From NCBI RefSeq assembly GCF_036346295.1, contig NZ_CP107819.1, positions 8,556,001 to 8,620,000 on the forward strand: 64,000 bases of DNA, given 5' to 3'. Below are positions 17,501-27,047 of this stretch, in pieces. The position numbers and the translations under genes were made by a program. A model generated the notes under the pieces. The model saw only the letters and a list, made by a program, of their open reading frames with translations. It did not search any database and had not been told where the DNA came from. Origin of the DNA: Streptomyces sp. NBC_00536. Lineage in GTDB: Bacteria; Actinomycetota; Actinomycetes; Streptomycetales; Streptomycetaceae. The first letter of the stretch is position 1. Each line of letters begins with the position of its first letter.

Positions 17501-19974
17501 GGGCTCTCTCCTTCCTGATTGCGTCGTACGGTCCGGCGCCGGTTCATCGCCTCGCGCAGCCGCTCCGTGTTCGCGGCGCCCTGGTCGGCGGCGGGAGCCG
17601 CAGGCGTGCTGCCGCTGCCGGGGTTGCGGTTCGAGCCGGTCCGGTTCCCTGTCGGGCGCCCGCCATCGGATCCCGGTCCGCTGCCAGATCCGGCAGCGGA
17701 CCCGGGCCGGGCTGTGGTGGTGCGCCGGGGCGTAGGCCTGATACCAGGGCCCGGGTTCGGGGTGCGCGTCCGGCTGTGAGTGGTGTTGGGGGTGGCCGGC
17801 ATGGCGGGAGACGCAGGAGCGGACGTCGCGGTGGGATGGAAGGGCCGGCTGGTGGTGGTGCGGGGGCCGGGTGCGCGCCCTGTGGTGCCGGTGGAGGTGT
17901 AGATGGTGGCGCCGATCGCGGCGTCACGGACGGTGCGGCCGGTGGCGGCCGCGCCCTGGCCCACGGCCCGGCCCGCGCGCACTGTGCCGGCGACCATGGG
18001 TTCCCACCCCTCGATGTCCTCTCGGATCCTGTTCGCGCTCACCCGCAGCTGCGTACGGGCGTCCTCGGTGACCTCGCTCCCCCTGACTTGGGCGTTGTGC
18101 AGGGTCCGGGGCAGAGCGACGGTCGCTCCGTACGCGGTCTTCCCGATGCGATGGGCGATGCGGTATCCGCGCAGCCGTGATGCCTTGCCGTGGATGCGGG
18201 AGGCGAGCAGGGGCCGGTCGGTGGCCGGGTCGTGCAGGATCTCGCCGGTCCACTGGTCCACCTGCATCTCACCCTGCGGCGCCCCCGGAACACCGGCCCT
18301 TCCCCCCAGCACTGCGTGCAGTGCCTGGGCGGCCGGGTGGCGGGGTCCGGGCTTGGGCCCGACCAGCGCGGCGTGGGCACCGCGCAGCGCCAGAGCGGCC
18401 GGAGCGAGTCCGGCCCGCAGCGCGCCGCGTGCTTCGCCCAGGGCCCGGCCGCCGGGCGAGAAGGGCGGGCCTGCGTGGTGGCCGGCCATGCCGAGGGCGA
18501 GCCCGGCACCGCGGAAGCCCATGCCGGAGAGGCGGGCGTACTGCATGCGCAGCGCCATGCGCTGCCCGAGCGAGGTCGCTGCCCCGGCGATCCGCTTGTG
18601 CAGGACGAAGAAGGCGACGGCCAGGGCATCGAGGAGCAAGAGGTGTTCGACCATCACGTCGGGGCCGGTGTCCGAGAGCAGCGCACCGGCCGCGATACCG
18701 AAAAGCGGCAGTCCTATGGCGGTGGCGAAGGTGATCAGCGCGCTGCTGACCAGGACACCGGTCCACCGCCACAGCAGGGTCCGGGTGGCGCCGGGCAGCA
18801 TCGCCAGCACCCACACCACCGGTCCCGCCCCGCCCGCGGCGGCGTCCGCGCCCTGCGCGCCGAGCATGAGGGTCGCCATCGAGACGACCATGGAGGCGAC
18901 GACCAGGCAGGCGACCAGCAGGGCCAGCGCTGCGAAACTCCGGTCCCAGCTTGCTTGCTTCGCGTATGCGGCGGCGGCTTTGCCGGTGGGCCCGGCCCCA
19001 TCGAGGCCGGCCAGCAGAGTGTTCAGATCGTGGGACTGCTGGAAGCGCTCGTCCTCCTTGCCATGGCAGTAGTCCTTGGCCGGATCGGGCAGGCTGTCGC
19101 ACTTCTTGCCCGCGTCGGGCCGCCGGTCACGGACGTCTTTGATCCATTTCAGGTGTGCCTGGTAGGCCTCCGGGTCCTTCTTCGGGTCGAGGATCTGCCC
19201 GTACTGCAGGAGCATGAAGGGCTTGACGACCAAAGCGTCGGTCAGGGCGCCCTGGACCGGCCGCGCGATCTGAACGCCGGAGGAGGTGCAGGCCTCGCGT
19301 CCGGGCCCGGTGACCAGGTCGCACGGATCGGAGGACGTGCCGAAGTAACTGTTTGTCGTGATGGAGGCGACTTCGATCGCGGCCTGATGGATGGCATCGA
19401 GAGGTCCGCCGCGGCCCAGCAGGTAGTCCGGGCGGACGAACGCGCTCGCGGCCAGCGCCCCGATCAGCAGCGTCGCGGCGATCTGTCCGAACCCGCTGCC
19501 CGACTTGCCCCGCATGAACGTGACGAGACCGAAGATGAACCCCCATTCCAGGGCCATGCCCTTGAGCCCCAGCGCGTCTACCACGTGGGTCTGGTAGGCG
19601 TCGGCGAGGTGCTGGGAGGGGCCTGTGAGCAGGGCCAGGACCGGGAAGCGGAAGACGAATCCGATCATCCAGCAGCACATGCCGACCAGCAGCCGCGCCA
19701 GCGTGAACAGCCCGGACATCACCAGGACCTGGAGCTGCGACAGGACATCGAACATGCCGCCGTCGTCGGCCTGGACCTGGTAGGCATCCAGCCGTGCGCC
19801 TTCGGCCGTCACCACGTTGAACGGGGCAAGCAGCCCACCGCCGCTGTTGTCCGCGTTGCCGTCCGCGGCCGCCGCGACCACTGTGTTGGTCACCAGGAAC
19901 ACCACGGTGAACAACAGGACGAACGCGACGGCACGCACGGTGCCACGGTCAAGACGCCGGATCCAGGCGGTCAC
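17497..19974 (-). CDS. VirB6/TcpH-like polytopic membrane protein
   Basis: 825 residues from a GTG at 19974, overlapping the VirB4 stop. It has a signal-like N-terminal helix, several membrane segments between residues ~80 and ~480 (MSGLFTLARLLVGMCCWMIG, WVLAMLPGATRTLLW region, ALITFATAIGLPLFGIAAGAL, LLLLDALAVAFFVLHK) and a long Arg/Pro/Ser/Gly-rich cytoplasmic tail of about 300 residues. Position after VirB4 and membrane layout fit the VirB6/TrbL-type channel. Cysteines in the first extracellular loop (SDPCDLVTG, EACTSSG, KCDSLPD, DYCHGKED) suggest disulfides. Confidence 0.82.
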   Translation of the reverse strand: MTAWIRRLDRGTVRAVAFVLLFTVVFLVTNTVVAAAADGNADNSGGGLLAPFNVVTAEGARLDAYQVQADDGGMFDVLSQLQVLVMSGLFTLARLLVGMCCWMIGFVFRFPVLALLTGPSQHLADAYQTHVVDALGLKGMALEWGFIFGLVTFMRGKSGSGFGQIAATLLIGALAASAFVRPDYLLGRGGPLDAIHQAAIEVASITTNSYFGTSSDPCDLVTGPGREACTSSGVQIARPVQGALTDALVVKPFMLLQYGQILDPKKDPEAYQAHLKWIKDVRDRRPDAGKKCDSLPDPAKDYCHGKEDERFQQSHDLNTLLAGLDGAGPTGKAAAAYAKQASWDRSFAALALLVACLVVASMVVSMATLMLGAQGADAAAGGAGPVVWVLAMLPGATRTLLWRWTGVLVSSALITFATAIGLPLFGIAAGALLSDTGPDVMVEHLLLLDALAVAFFVLHKRIAGAATSLGQRMALRMQYARLSGMGFRGAGLALGMAGHHAGPPFSPGGRALGEARGALRAGLAPAALALRGAHAALVGPKPGPRHPAAQALHAVLGGRAGVPGAPQGEMQVDQWTGEILHDPATDRPLLASRIHGKASRLRGYRIAHRIGKTAYGATVALPRTLHNAQVRGSEVTEDARTQLRVSANRIREDIEGWEPMVAGTVRAGRAVGQGAAATGRTVRDAAIGATIYTSTGTTGRAPGPRTTTSRPFHPTATSAPASPAMPATPNTTHSRTRTPNPGPGIRPTPRRTTTARPGSAAGSGSGPGSDGGRPTGNRTGSNRNPGSGSTPAAPAADQGAANTERLREAMNRRRTVRRNQEGESP

Positions 19975-22544
19975 TGGGCACCCCCGGCCCCGGTTGTGAC
20001 ACCAGTACGGCCACGGCCCGGGGTGGTGAACAGCCCTGCGCGCAGCCGCTGCACGTCGGGCACGATGACCTGGATCCGGCCGACCTGCATGCGCGGGTCG
20101 CGCAGCAGCATCTCCCCCTCGCGTCCCGCCTGGCCGACGGGCGACAGTCCGGTGGTCACCAGCCGCAGCAGGTCTTCGTCGTCGCCATCCAGGCCGAGGA
20201 ATCGCAGTCCTTCGATGGCGCTGGTGCGGTCGCTGGTGCGGGCGAGGTAGCGGTAGGCGATCAGGCCCGCGTCCTGGCCGAGTTCACGCCGGTTGTGGGC
20301 GCCGAGGAACACCCCCGCGCCGTGCTTGCGGCCGTCGTGCAGGATCTCGTGGACCAGCGCCGACCCCTCCGCCGACGACGTCAGCCAGTACACCTCATCG
20401 AGCGAGACCAGACAGAACCGTTCGGGATCAGTGAAGGCGGCCTGGCGGGCGATGGCCGCCAGAAGGTAGAGCACCGCACGCCCGATCAGCGATTCCAGGG
20501 GCTGCTGGCGCAGCACTTCCATGTCGGCGAAGGCCTCGCGCGGGGGGAGGGTCAGACCGGCGGTGGTGACCACGACCATGTCCGCGCCGAGGTCGCCCGC
20601 CAGGCTGACCACCGGCAGATCGGGGTCGAACACCATCGCGGCGAGTGGGTTGGACGCGACGATGCGCAGCAGGTCGGCCATGGTGGCCGCCACATCCGCG
20701 CGGGCCCCCTCCCCTGCCGCGATGCGTACCAGAGCGTCCAGGACCTTGCCCATGGACGGGTCAGGTCCGGCGCTGACTTCTTCGACGGCGTGGTGGAGGA
20801 CGGCACCGGCGGCTGTCATCGGCCCCACGCCCAGCTGCAGGGTGAGGTAGGACAGGGCGTAGTGGGCGCCGACCGCACCGCCGAACGCGCGCAGCGGATC
20901 CACCGACACCTGCGCCTGGGCGGCATCGATGATCTGGCACCGCTGCCCCATCGCCGTCCGCGCGAAATTCGCCCATTCGCGGACGGGGGTGCGGTCGATG
21001 ACGATGGCCTGCCCGCCCTGGTCCACCACCGCCCCGGTAACCAGCTTCTGGAGCACGCTCTTTCCCGCGCCGAGGTCACCGATCACCGCGCTGGACGCAG
21101 AGGCGTTGACCTGGGGAGCGTCAGCCGGGTTGAGGAGTACCGGGCGCAGGGTGCCACTGTCCAGGTCACGGCCGATCAGGATCCCGGACGGGTCACCGAC
21201 CCGCGGCAGCGTCAGCGCCCCGCACGCCGCCCAGTCCTGCGACAGCTGATGCTGCGTGAACTGGGTCAGCTTCGGCGCCCGCACCCCGCCCGGCAGACCG
21301 AGCGTGAAAAGGTCCTCCTGCATACCGATCGGACGCACCGCCCGGTAATCCCCGGCCGCCAGCGCGGACGACAACTCCCGCGCCCGGGCGTCGCACGTGA
21401 CCGCGTCCGGACCCCACACGGTGAGCACCGTCACCGACTGGACTTCCACCTCGACCGATGTCTGCGCCATCCGGGCGTCCTGCTCCTCCAGGTCCCCAGC
21501 CGCCTCCGGCAGCGAGTACGGCATCCCGGTGGGCTGCGCCCCGTACTGCCCGGCCTGGTCCAGGAGTTCACGCTTCTTGCGCTGTACCTGGGCCCTGGCC
21601 TTCTTCGCGGGCACGATCCGCAGGTCGACGGTGACATCGACGGGGAAGGGCAGGCCTTCGAGCTGGGCCAGGACGTCGGCGGCCTCGGTGGCGACGGCGG
21701 GCGGGAGTTCGGCGAGGACCAGTTGGGCCTGGTAGCCGGTCCCGGCCTCGGATTCGGTCTGCAGCCACAGCCGGCCCAGCGGCGAGACGGCCGCGGCCGA
21801 CCGCCACCACGGCCCCCTGCCCCGCCCGCTGGTCCCGGCCGTCTGCTGGTCCTGGCCGCCCTCGGCCAGCCGTACCTGCCCAAGGTCCGCGTAGGAGGGG
21901 GACAGGAGCTGTCCGTCGTGGACCCTGCTCCCGTACAGGGGGCTGGCCTGCGCATCCGACAGCAAAGGCTCCTCGGCCAGGCCCCGGTGCACGGCATGCT
22001 GGACCATCCACACGATCTCCGCGGGCGAGGCCGGGCGCAGGCACATACCACCGCCCAGCGACGCCTGCAGCCGCGCGGCCTCCCCACGCGCCGCCCGCAC
22101 CTCACCCACCGGCACGGCCACAGGAGCGAGACCCAACGCCGCGGCTGCTTCCGCGTACATGGCGCCCAGGACCGTGGCGGCCGCGCCTGCCCTGCCGGGC
22201 AACGGGACGGCCAGCCACACCGTCCGCTCGTGGATCTCCCGGCCGTCCAGCAGATCGACACCGGCCGCGCAGACCTCCGCCCACTCAGGCAGGCGCTCCC
22301 AGTCGAGCCCGTCCACCATCCGCTCGGCGACCTCACCCGGGTCGATCCGCGCGGCCAACGCGAACACCCGCGGCTGCAGGCCGGGCATCGACCGCACCAA
22401 AGAGGTGATACGGCCCAGAAGTTCCCGGCGCACCTGGGCGGGGAGGTATCCGCCGGCCAGCGGCTCCACCCGCCACACCGCCCACACCCCGCCGGACGGC
22501 GACCACAGCAGATGCCCGGCGACATGCCGCAAAGGTGTCCGCAT
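19971..22544 (-). CDS. VirB4/TcpF-like conjugation ATPase
   Basis: About 857 residues. The start is the ATG at 22544, overlapping the VirB3-like stop as TGATG. The Walker A IGDLGAGKSVLQKL is near residues 490-503. CLVSLDEVYWLTSS is the Walker B, and GVFLGAHNRREL follows, which matches the VirB4/TraC C-terminal ATPase. The N-terminal ~430 residues are the VirB4-type domain with poor conservation. It drives assembly or substrate transport at the inner face of the membrane. Together with VirB3- and VirB6-like neighbours it defines a type IV secretion core. Confidence 0.93.
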   Translation of the reverse strand: MRTPLRHVAGHLLWSPSGGVWAVWRVEPLAGGYLPAQVRRELLGRITSLVRSMPGLQPRVFALAARIDPGEVAERMVDGLDWERLPEWAEVCAAGVDLLDGREIHERTVWLAVPLPGRAGAAATVLGAMYAEAAAALGLAPVAVPVGEVRAARGEAARLQASLGGGMCLRPASPAEIVWMVQHAVHRGLAEEPLLSDAQASPLYGSRVHDGQLLSPSYADLGQVRLAEGGQDQQTAGTSGRGRGPWWRSAAAVSPLGRLWLQTESEAGTGYQAQLVLAELPPAVATEAADVLAQLEGLPFPVDVTVDLRIVPAKKARAQVQRKKRELLDQAGQYGAQPTGMPYSLPEAAGDLEEQDARMAQTSVEVEVQSVTVLTVWGPDAVTCDARARELSSALAAGDYRAVRPIGMQEDLFTLGLPGGVRAPKLTQFTQHQLSQDWAACGALTLPRVGDPSGILIGRDLDSGTLRPVLLNPADAPQVNASASSAVIGDLGAGKSVLQKLVTGAVVDQGGQAIVIDRTPVREWANFARTAMGQRCQIIDAAQAQVSVDPLRAFGGAVGAHYALSYLTLQLGVGPMTAAGAVLHHAVEEVSAGPDPSMGKVLDALVRIAAGEGARADVAATMADLLRIVASNPLAAMVFDPDLPVVSLAGDLGADMVVVTTAGLTLPPREAFADMEVLRQQPLESLIGRAVLYLLAAIARQAAFTDPERFCLVSLDEVYWLTSSAEGSALVHEILHDGRKHGAGVFLGAHNRRELGQDAGLIAYRYLARTSDRTSAIEGLRFLGLDGDDEDLLRLVTTGLSPVGQAGREGEMLLRDPRMQVGRIQVIVPDVQRLRAGLFTTPGRGRTGVTTGAGGAQ

Positions 22545-23074
22545 CACGCCGCCGCCCTCCCTCCACCGGCCGCACCGGCGAGGAGCCGGTCCAGACCGGA
22601 CCCGGCCACCCGCACCCCTGCAACGGCCCGCGCCTGCGTCGCCGCGGCCACGGCTTCGCGGACGGGGACGGCGGACGGCGCCGCGGCGAGGGCGGGGGCG
22701 GGCTCGATGACGAACCGCCCGCCCCAGTAGGACGGCGCCCGGTCCCGGGCCACCCGCCCGCGGATCCGGCCCGCCGGATGCCGGGTCAGCACCAGCACCG
22801 CACCCAGCAGCGCGGTGAACGGGTTCTGCCCGGCGATCTGCGCACCGCGCACCGCCCACACCGACACCAGCCACAGCACGACCGGTACCGGCCCCGCCCA
22901 CGACCACCACGAAAACGTCCGGATCAGCAGCAGCGCACCGCCGCCCAGGACCACCAGCTGCGCGGGCGTGTACGGGCCGAACCACATGACCCAGTCACCG
23001 AGCTTGCCCAGCACCCACGGGTGGCGCCGCGCACCGGTGTACGAGCGGACGATCCCGCCCGGCTGCCCGCTCAC
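22544..23074 (-). CDS. TcpE/VirB3-like membrane protein
   Basis: About 176 residues from a GTG at 23074 (GTGA overlap with the preceding gene). It begins RSYTGARRHPWVLGKLGDW; two adjacent hydrophobic segments follow (AQLVVLGGGALLLIRTF and VPVVLWLVSVWAV). The RxY...P start with paired helices and a position directly before VirB4 fit TcpE (PF12648)/VirB3-like subunits. A long Ala-rich cytoplasmic tail completes it. Confidence 0.75.
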   Translation of the reverse strand: MSGQPGGIVRSYTGARRHPWVLGKLGDWVMWFGPYTPAQLVVLGGGALLLIRTFSWWSWAGPVPVVLWLVSVWAVRGAQIAGQNPFTALLGAVLVLTRHPAGRIRGRVARDRAPSYWGGRFVIEPAPALAAAPSAVPVREAVAAATQARAVAGVRVAGSGLDRLLAGAAGGGRAAA

Positions 23075-23388
23075 AGCACGGCTCCGCTGCCCGGACGGGG
23101 CTCGTCGATGACAACGACCACGGCCCCGGCGCCGTTCGCCGGATGGTTGATCTCGTCGGACACCGAATCCGCCAGCCCGTCCCGCGCCTTGTAGATCCCG
23201 AGCGCGATGACCATCGCGATGACCGCGCCGATCGCTGCCTTCATCGACATCTGACGGGCGATCGTGACGAGCACGAGGACGATCAGCGCCGCGACCAGCG
23301 CACCCCCGCCCCAGTCCGTGACCGTCTTGATCAGGGAATCACCCAGGGTGTCGAGCTTCCCGGCCAGGAGCGTCGTCGTCGGGTTCAT
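23071..23388 (-). CDS. Small two-helix membrane protein, VirB2/TcpD-like
   Basis: 105 residues. The ATG at 23388 overlaps the TcpC-like stop as ATGA. It has two hydrophobic helices (GALVAALIVLVLVTIA and AIGAVIAMVIALGIY) separated by a short basic loop, and an acidic/hydrophobic tail. Size, topology and place between VirB8-like and VirB3-like genes match a VirB2-like pilin or TcpD. Sequence alone does not decide which. Confidence 0.68.
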   Translation of the reverse strand: MNPTTTLLAGKLDTLGDSLIKTVTDWGGGALVAALIVLVLVTIARQMSMKAAIGAVIAMVIALGIYKARDGLADSVSDEINHPANGAGAVVVVIDEPRPGSGAVL

Positions 23389-24443
23389 CGTGTACCTGCC
23401 TGCGTGGAGGGGGCCGGAGAAGCGGCGGGGGCGGCGGTGTCCAGGGCGCTGACTTCCCAGCGTCCGGCGCGCGCGGTCATCTCCAGCCGGTAGACCAGCG
23501 GCCACCGCGTCCCGGCCCGGTCCTCACCCGTCACCCGGACCCTCACCCGCGTACGGACTCCGTCCCCGGGAACGTCCTTGGCGGCGGCCTGCTCGGTGTC
23601 GGCGGCGACCTCCTCGACGTCCGCGCGCACATACGCCCCGCCCACCGGCACGGACAGGTGCACACCGGGCGACAGGTAGCGCTCCACTCCTGCGCCCTGT
23701 CCGCTGGTGAGGTATGTCCGCAGGAACTCACCCACCGTTGTGGCCAGCACCTGGCCGGTGGGAACTGCCCTGGTGTAGGGCGTGGCGGGAGCGGGCGCCG
23801 AGGCGGGCCCGGCGACTTCGGCCGGCGGCCCGGTCACGGTCAGCGGCCCGTCGTTGGTGCCGCCGGTGCCGGACACGGCGAAGTACCGCGCCGCCGGAGC
23901 GCCGTCCGCGGCAGGCGACGCCGGGACAGGGGATGAGAGGGCGGCACGCGGGGTATCGGCGAGGGCGGCGACCAGGACCGTCCACCCGTCGCGCGTGGAA
24001 GCGGTCCGCAGGGCGACGACGCTGACCGCACCCGGCTGCGCCGCCTCGCTGCGCGAGCGCGTGGGCAGGTCCGCGGCGGGGGCCATGGAGTGGACGGCCG
24101 CAGCTGTGGGGCTATCGGGCGCGGCGGAGTCGGCGCGCAGCCACAGCTCCACGAACAGCGCGGCGGTACCGGCCGGGTCGACCGCCGGGCTCGGGGCGCT
24201 GGTGGTGGTGTGCGGGGTGGGTGCGGCCTGGGCGGTGCTGCCCGGGGTGGCCATGACGGTGAGGACGCCGGCCAGGGCAAGGGGGCCCGCGGCCAGGGCG
24301 GTCCACACCCCGATCCGGGCCAGCCGCAAACCGCGTGGGACGGAACCATGGACCGGGACGGTCTCAGGATGGGAGCGGCGCAGGGGCGGCGCGGCCGCCG
24401 CACGGGGGACCGGCCGCAGACTGCTGCGGGGATCTGGAGTCAT
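23385..24443 (-). CDS. TcpC/VirB8-like conjugation protein
   Basis: About 352 residues. The ATG at 24443 is preceded by CGGAAGGCA and opens MTPDPRSSLRP. After a ~60-residue cytoplasmic tail there is one membrane helix (IGVWTALAAGPLALAGVLTV). Two NTF2-like domains follow (AALFVELWLRA ... and VGEFLRTYLTSGQGAGVERYLSPG ...). This is the TcpC (PF12642) pattern of Gram-positive conjugation systems; structurally the domains are VirB8-like. It is the first gene of the transfer operon. Confidence 0.85.
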   Translation of the reverse strand: MTPDPRSSLRPVPRAAAAPPLRRSHPETVPVHGSVPRGLRLARIGVWTALAAGPLALAGVLTVMATPGSTAQAAPTPHTTTSAPSPAVDPAGTAALFVELWLRADSAAPDSPTAAAVHSMAPAADLPTRSRSEAAQPGAVSVVALRTASTRDGWTVLVAALADTPRAALSSPVPASPAADGAPAARYFAVSGTGGTNDGPLTVTGPPAEVAGPASAPAPATPYTRAVPTGQVLATTVGEFLRTYLTSGQGAGVERYLSPGVHLSVPVGGAYVRADVEEVAADTEQAAAKDVPGDGVRTRVRVRVTGEDRAGTRWPLVYRLEMTARAGRWEVSALDTAAPAASPAPSTQAGTR

Positions 24444-24557
24444 CGAAGTGCCTTCCGTGAAGTGCTGGATCTGCCTGCACTCCACGAAACGGCGCGGTCC
24501 TCACCTACTGACTCACCATCACCAGTCCTCCGGGGTCACGGACTGACAACAGGGCAC

Positions 24558-24585
24558 GTGGTGAGTTCACCGGTGAACTCACCAC
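24558..24585. promoter_or_regulatory. Perfect 28-bp palindrome upstream of the transfer operon
   Basis: The half site is GTGGTGAGTTCACC, followed immediately by its exact reverse complement. It lies 115 bp upstream of the TcpC-like start. Related half sites recur nearby: CCGGTGAAC at 24590-24598, ACTCACCGG near 24631 and ACTCACCGGTTCC near 24681. Such a cluster fits the operator of a dimeric repressor controlling transfer genes. The repressor is not identified. Confidence 0.7.
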
Positions 24586-24679
24586 CACCCCGGTGAACCT
24601 CCCCAGTGCAGGTCACAGCGGTGCAGGCGGGAAACTCACCGGCTTCTGCGGCTGGACCGGCGGGAGTTGACCACCAGAC

Positions 24680-25585
24680 TCACCGGTTCCTTCGGCTAGC
24701 GAGTCGTCGGGGCGCCGAGCAGTCCACGGCTCCTGTGAACCGCCGTGCTGAATGAGCGCGGCCAGGACTCGTGTCCGCCAACGGCCCGCGAAGCCCGGGT
24801 CGTACAACTGCTGGTGATGGAGCAGGGCGAGGAAGCAGACGGGCCTTCCACTGCTCACCGCCCCGGCTTGAATGCGGCCTGCCAGTACCGGACGAAGCTC
24901 GTCTGCCACGGCTCGCAGGCACCCACGACCCTGGGCCGTGGCCCGGGGGCAGCCCGGCGGCGACCAAGGCGAGGGCGCGTTCGGCGTCCTCCCGTTTCAC
25001 GTCGTAGGCGTGGGTGCACCGCCAGGCGTCGGCCCGGCCGAACGCGGGCCCGAGCCCCTCCCCAGCCGCGAGGCGGCCCAGAGCGGTCCACGATTGGGAC
25101 GTGTACGGAAGGGACCGGGCCAGGTCCGAGAGCCGGCCGGCCTCGGCGTCACTGAGTTCGCCGTCCGCGGCGGCCCGCATCAGGGCGGCCCGCAAGTTCA
25201 TCGGGGCCTCGGACAGGGCGATGCCGTCGTCGGTGTGCAGAACGGCGACCTCGTCGTCCGCGTCGAGGACGCCGCTGCGGAAGTCCTCGAAGATCCGGCC
25301 GACGCCGACCATCCTGTACGGGGCGAGTTCGGCGGCACGAAGGGCTCCCATGCCGGCGGCGCCGACCACGGTGACGCCTTCGGCCAGGAGGGCGAGGATC
25401 TCCTTGTGCCGCACGGGGGCGCTCTGGTGCCACGCGAGGGAGTACGCCGTCCGGCGCGCTGGTTCAGGGGATGTGGGCCCAGCCCGGCCCCGACGAGCAT
25501 GGCCGGGAACCCTGGCGTGTGCTGGGCTGATCAAGACCCCGTCGGCTTGGCATACAGGTGCGGCCCGGGTGCGAGCTGTTCGCAT
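24680..25585 (-). pseudogene. TfuA-like protein, degraded
   Basis: The middle of this 301-residue frame (about 24930-25435) reads WHQSAPVRHKEILALLAEGV, GAAGMGALRAAELAPYRMVG, VGRIFEDFRSGVLDADDEV and then a C-terminal helical part, which is the TfuA core. TfuA partners YcaO enzymes in making thioamides or azoles in RiPPs and McrA. The normal N-terminus before WHQSAP is missing; instead there is unrelated Arg-rich sequence, and the frame runs on for ~85 Arg/Ser-rich residues past the usual end. No YcaO gene is in the window. I read it as a decayed remnant; a functional short form cannot be excluded. Confidence 0.72.
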
Positions 25586-25634
25586 CCGGCCCGCACTTGT
25601 GCGCGGCGTCGGGGTAGCGGGGGAAGCGTGGGAG

Positions 25635-27047
25635 TCAGAGGGGTTGAAGAGCGGCGCGGATGCGTGCGCGGCTGTCAGCCGTGACCGTCCCTCCCGGGGC
25701 GGTCCCGAGTTCGGTGTCCAGCTCCCGCAGGCGGTCGCTGACGCGGGTGGAGGTGATGGTGCCCATCAGATTCAGGGCCGCGGCGGTGGCGGTGTCGGCG
25801 GCTTCGGGCTCGTCGGCGCGGACGTGGGCGCGGGCCAGGGCTATCTGGTCGAAGGCCCGGCTGCGGACCCGTTCGGCGGGCCGTTCGGCGGTGCCCCGCT
25901 CGATCAGGGTGATGGCGTTGCCGACTCGGTCGGGGGCGTACTCGGCTGCTTCGAATTCGCATACGCCGGCGGTGACGCGGAATTCGGCAAGGTCGAACCA
26001 GGCGGCCCAGCCGGGAGTCGTTGCGGTGTCCTCGTCGGCGAGGGCCTGTTCGGCGGCTCCGTTGGCGCGGGTCATCTCGTCGATGTGACCGAGTGCCGCG
26101 TGGGAGCGCGCTTCGAGCGAGCACAGCAGGGCCCGCAGCCGGCCTGAGCGGAGTTTGCGGGTGCCGTACTGGGCGGCTTGGACGAGGTCGAGGGCGTCGT
26201 CCGTGCGCCCGAGGTGGTTGGCCTGCCGGGCGAGGCAGTTCATCAGGTGGCCGCCGATCCCGGCGCCGTCGCGGCCGGCCTGCTTGGCGGCCTGGAGTCC
26301 GAGGAGGAGGTAATTCTGGGCGTCTGCGTGGGCGCCGGCGTCGTGGGTCATCCATCCGGCGACGGAGGCGAGTTCCGCGACTGCGACGAACAGGGCACGG
26401 CCTGTTTCCTCGGTGTAGGTGCCGGTGCGGGTCAGGTGGGTGACGTGCTGGAGCTGGCCGACGACCGCGAGGCGGGACAGGCCGCCACCGTGTGCGTTGT
26501 CCAGTTCGCGGAACGCTTCGGTGGTCGCCTCGATCCGTGCCACGTCCGACCGTCCGAGACGGGGTCCGGGCCGTTCGGGGGCGGGCAGAGGTTCGAGGTC
26601 GTGGAGATGTAGCCAGGGCTGGACGGCTTTGACCAGGGCGGCGCCGGATAGGGGGCGCGCGCGGGACGGGGTGCGGTCGTCGGTCACGGCATCGCTCCGG
26701 GTGGTGTCGAGTATGGCGGCCACCACCGTGCGCGCGGACCACCCGTCTCCTCCCCAGGGCGGCGGTCCGGCGGAGGCCAGGCCCAGATCAGCCGGCGTGA
26801 GCGTGCGTCCGCGGCACAGGCTGCTCATCGCCTCGGCAAGGAATTCGGGGGCGGGGTGGCGGGGCCGTTCCCCCCTGTTGATCCATCGAGAGACGCGAGA
26901 GCTGTCCGGTTGGATGTCGTGGCGTCCGTGCCGGGCCGCGACGCGGCCGACTTCCGCCGCGATCCGGCTGTAGCTGGCTCCGGAGATCCGTACCCAGTGT
27001 GCGAGGGCCTCGTTGGGCCGTGCTGCCGGCTGCGCCACCGTGTCCAC
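25635..27047 (-). CDS. Helix-turn-helix/TPR-type regulator next to the lasso cluster
   Basis: 470 residues from a GTG at 27047. Near the N-terminus is an HTH-like segment (VRISGASYSRIAAEVGRVAAR ... SRVSRWINRGERP). The remainder is alpha-helical repeats (ALFVAVAELASVAGWMTHD, LGLQAAKQAGRDGAGIGGH, DDALDLVQAAQYGTRKLRSG). This is the layout of Streptomyces HTH-TPR regulators. It is divergent from the lasso precursor, with about 325 bp between them, so it may control the cluster, but homologues occur in many settings. Confidence 0.75.
   Translation of the reverse strand: MDTVAQPAARPNEALAHWVRISGASYSRIAAEVGRVAARHGRHDIQPDSSRVSRWINRGERPRHPAPEFLAEAMSSLCRGRTLTPADLGLASAGPPPWGGDGWSARTVVAAILDTTRSDAVTDDRTPSRARPLSGAALVKAVQPWLHLHDLEPLPAPERPGPRLGRSDVARIEATTEAFRELDNAHGGGLSRLAVVGQLQHVTHLTRTGTYTEETGRALFVAVAELASVAGWMTHDAGAHADAQNYLLLGLQAAKQAGRDGAGIGGHLMNCLARQANHLGRTDDALDLVQAAQYGTRKLRSGRLRALLCSLEARSHAALGHIDEMTRANGAAEQALADEDTATTPGWAAWFDLAEFRVTAGVCEFEAAEYAPDRVGNAITLIERGTAERPAERVRSRAFDQIALARAHVRADEPEAADTATAAALNLMGTITSTRVSDRLRELDTELGTAPGGTVTADSRARIRAALQPL

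Noticed and set aside
18190..20250. A 686-residue plus-strand frame across VirB6 and VirB4
   Set aside because: Antisense to two well-supported genes and low-complexity.
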